From an uncultured Collinsella sp. (GTDB lineage Bacteria > Actinomycetota > Coriobacteriia > Coriobacteriales > Coriobacteriaceae), in assembly GCA_902482185.1 (NCBI GenBank), contig CABSZR010000072.1, positions 1-7,008 on the forward strand: 7,008 nucleotides of DNA. The letters are read 5' to 3'. Under the pieces are notes generated by a model. The model saw only the letters and a program-made list of their open reading frames with translations, searched no databases and was not told the origin of the DNA. Positions 5,874-7,008 of the stretch are shown here, piece by piece (position 1 is the stretch's first letter; every line of letters starts with the position of its first letter). The position numbers were made by a program, and so were the translations under genes.

Positions 5874-6449
5874 TTATCCCGCCGATGGAGTTATTGCCGT
5901 TTCGCTCGTCTGATTCGCATCGACGTCGTCGCCTTGCTTGTCTTCGTCCTTTTGCACATCGGCGATGGTGGAGGCCGCCGCAACGATACCGCGCTGGGGC
6001 GCGACGCTCGTCTGGGCCTGAGCGCCCTCGACAACTTCTGTACCTACATGCGCGAGCTCGGGCGATTTAAACATTGCGTCCAAGTTGGCGCCACCGCCGG
6101 CATATCCGAGCGCAGCGAGCGCGATGACGATCACTGCAACGGCGGCCACGATCGGCACGTAGCGATGCCAGCCGGCGGGATTGAGCCCGCTGCGGCGAGC
6201 CGCCCCGCGGCTGATGTAGCCGAGCGTTCCGTCGTGCTTGAGCTTTGAGCCCACCACGCGTTTGCGGCCCCACAGCGAGGACTCTGCCTGCATTGCCAAG
6301 CGGGCGCTTGCCGAAGGATAGCCGTATTTAGTGCGCTTGAACGAGCCATCAAACCCCGAGGCGTGTTTGCCCCACGTCACCGATGTTGTGCGTCGGTTGA
6401 CCGGCGCGGCACTCCGCCTTCTGCGGCTCGGTTTTGAAGTCTCAGCCAT
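5874..6449 (-). CDS. Unrecognised single-pass membrane protein, 191 residues
   Basis: I do not recognise the family. The N-terminal 97 residues are strongly basic (SRRRRSA at 8-14, several KR/RK pairs, RGAARRSG at 81-88). One hydrophobic segment follows at about 98-117 (VPIVAAVAVIVIALAALGY). The last 70 residues are hydrophilic, rich in Ala, Thr, Gln and Asp, and acidic near 165-178. By the positive-inside rule the basic part should be in the cytoplasm and the acidic tail outside, with the helix as an uncleaved anchor. The basic part might touch DNA, RNA or phospholipids, but no known fold is visible. Start at 6449: GAGGG lies three bases upstream of the ATG, and the predicted promoter places the RNA start 38 bases before it. 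An upstream in-frame start at 6503 would lie before the predicted RNA start and has no ribosome site. It is 84 bases from the regulator gene to its right, on the same strand but with its own promoter. Confidence 0.75.
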   Translation of the reverse strand: MAETSKPSRRRRSAAPVNRRTTSVTWGKHASGFDGSFKRTKYGYPSASARLAMQAESSLWGRKRVVGSKLKHDGTLGYISRGAARRSGLNPAGWHRYVPIVAAVAVIVIALAALGYAGGGANLDAMFKSPELAHVGTEVVEGAQAQTSVAPQRGIVAAASTIADVQKDEDKQGDDVDANQTSETAITPSAG

Positions 6450-6493
6450 ATGCCCTCGCACGCCGTAACCAAATCGAAACAATAACGCTTTGG

Positions 6494-6522
6494 ACTGTAG
6501 CACACGCGTCGCGTGCGGTCAC
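6494..6522 (-). promoter_or_regulatory. Extended -10 promoter of the 191-residue membrane protein gene
   Basis: On the minus strand GTGACC (6522-6517) is followed after 17 bases by TACAGT (6499-6494), which is preceded by TGC, giving an extended -10 (TGcTACAGT). The -35 and -10 match the consensus at four of six positions each. The RNA would begin near 6487. It starts only about 12 bases after the stop codon of the neighbouring regulator gene. Confidence 0.5.
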
Positions 6523-6533
6523 GGGCGCCTCGC

Positions 6534-7008
6534 TCAACGGTCATCGTCCTTCAGCAAGCGCCACAGCGTTGTACGGCTTATGCCCAGCACCTCCGCCGCA
6601 CGGGTTCGGTTGCCGTGGAGATGGTCTACAACCAGATGCGCGATATCTCGCTCGGTATCGGCCAGCGGTCGCAGGATATACAGGTCACTTTCAAGCGTCG
6701 GGGCGCCAAAGGTTGCGGTCTTAATCACGTCCTCTTGGGCGAACACTTCCTCCGCCACAGCGCGGTCCACCGTGCCCGTCCCCACCAATATATACAGTCG
6801 TTCCGAGACCTCGCGGAGCTGCAGATAGTTGCGCGGCCAGCGGTAAGCATCGAGCGTCTTCGTCGCCGCGGCAGACAGCGTGGGCGCTGCCGTCCCAAAT
6901 GCATCAGCGAGATATTCCAAATAGCGCGCGACCTTCGTCGACGCGGCTCCCTGCTCGGCGATTGCCGGCGCGACGCTCACCGCACAGGCGAAGCGCTCGG
7001 TCACAAAG
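6534..7008 (-). CDS. C-terminal part of an activator-like regulator: degenerate AAA+ tail plus Fis-type HTH (N-terminus outside window)
   Basis: The frame is open to the right edge, so only the last 157 or so codons are here; GTG 7004 is an internal Val, not a start. Counting from that Val, residues 1-75 match the end of a sigma-54-type AAA+ ATPase: DAYRWPRNYLQLREVSERLYIL (52-73) corresponds to the usual YxWPGNVRELxNVIERAxIL. Residues about 118-152 are a Fis-type helix-turn-helix (HGNRTRAAEVLGISRTTLWRLLK), which binds enhancer-like DNA sites. In the AAA+ tail the sensor II Arg of GNxREL is Leu61, and the stretch aligned with FRxDLYYRL reads FVTERFACA, so both arginine-finger positions appear to be Val and Cys. 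The ATPase is therefore probably inactive or altered. Its sensor domain, which would identify the signal (PrpR-like, PAS or other), and the GAFTGA loop lie outside the window. HTH assignment is firm; function is not. Confidence 0.85.
   Translation of the reverse strand, partial: FVTERFACAVSVAPAIAEQGAASTKVARYLEYLADAFGTAAPTLSAAATKTLDAYRWPRNYLQLREVSERLYILVGTGTVDRAVAEEVFAQEDVIKTATFGAPTLESDLYILRPLADTERDIAHLVVDHLHGNRTRAAEVLGISRTTLWRLLKDDDR

Noticed and set aside
5679..6248. A 189-codon plus-strand open frame running over the hairpins and the 191-residue gene
   Set aside because: It crosses both intergenic hairpins and has no ribosome site, whereas the minus-strand gene has a promoter, a ribosome site and a clear membrane segment.
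6503..6515. Palindrome CACGCG-T-CGCGTG after the regulator gene, considered as a terminator
   Set aside because: The arms leave a one-base loop and no T-run follows. It lies in the spacer of a good promoter, so the symmetry is more likely chance or an operator.

Overview
This window is GC-rich bacterial DNA with dense, short-spaced genes. By its codon choice (strong G/C third positions), the AT-poor coding regions and the gene types, I think it comes from an actinobacterium of the Coriobacteriia, most like Collinsella. This is a judgement from style and family knowledge, not from a marker gene. I see no RNA gene, insertion sequence, integrase or CRISPR array, and no frameshift in any gene I call.

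Layout. (1) Positions 1-24 may hold the last seven codons of a plus-strand gene, followed by a hairpin (57-96) that can end transcription from both sides. (2) Positions 135-4373, all on the minus strand, form a three-gene operon read from right to left: a MarR-family regulator, then two halves of a heterodimeric ABC exporter. The three genes overlap or almost touch. A sigma-70-type promoter (4408-4436) precedes the operon, and two identical 16-bp direct repeats sit over and just after it; they are the best candidates for the MarR operator. (3) Positions 4540-4830 (minus) encode a 96-residue cysteine-containing protein I do not recognise, expressed alone and closed by a very strong terminator (4479-4513). 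(4) Divergent from it, 5124-5645 (plus) encodes a small FMN nitroreductase. The AT-rich region between them (4831-5123) carries several symmetrical sequence elements. (5) The intergenic stretch 5646-5873 has two hairpins between convergent genes. (6) Positions 5874-6449 (minus) encode a 191-residue protein with one membrane segment. (7) Positions 6534-7008 (minus, N-terminus outside the window) encode the C-terminal part of a regulator built like a sigma-54 activator (AAA+ tail plus Fis-type HTH), but lacking the arginines that such ATPases need.

How they work together. The MarR protein most likely represses its own operon and releases it when a toxic or signalling compound binds, so that the exporter is made. 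The exporter has one normal and one degenerate ATP site, as in well-known heterodimeric multidrug exporters. The remaining genes show no clear functional link to it. The most unusual items are the degenerate activator-like regulator at the right edge, the charged N-terminal extension of the second exporter half, the repeat pair before the marR gene, and the orphan 96-residue protein with its elaborate leader.
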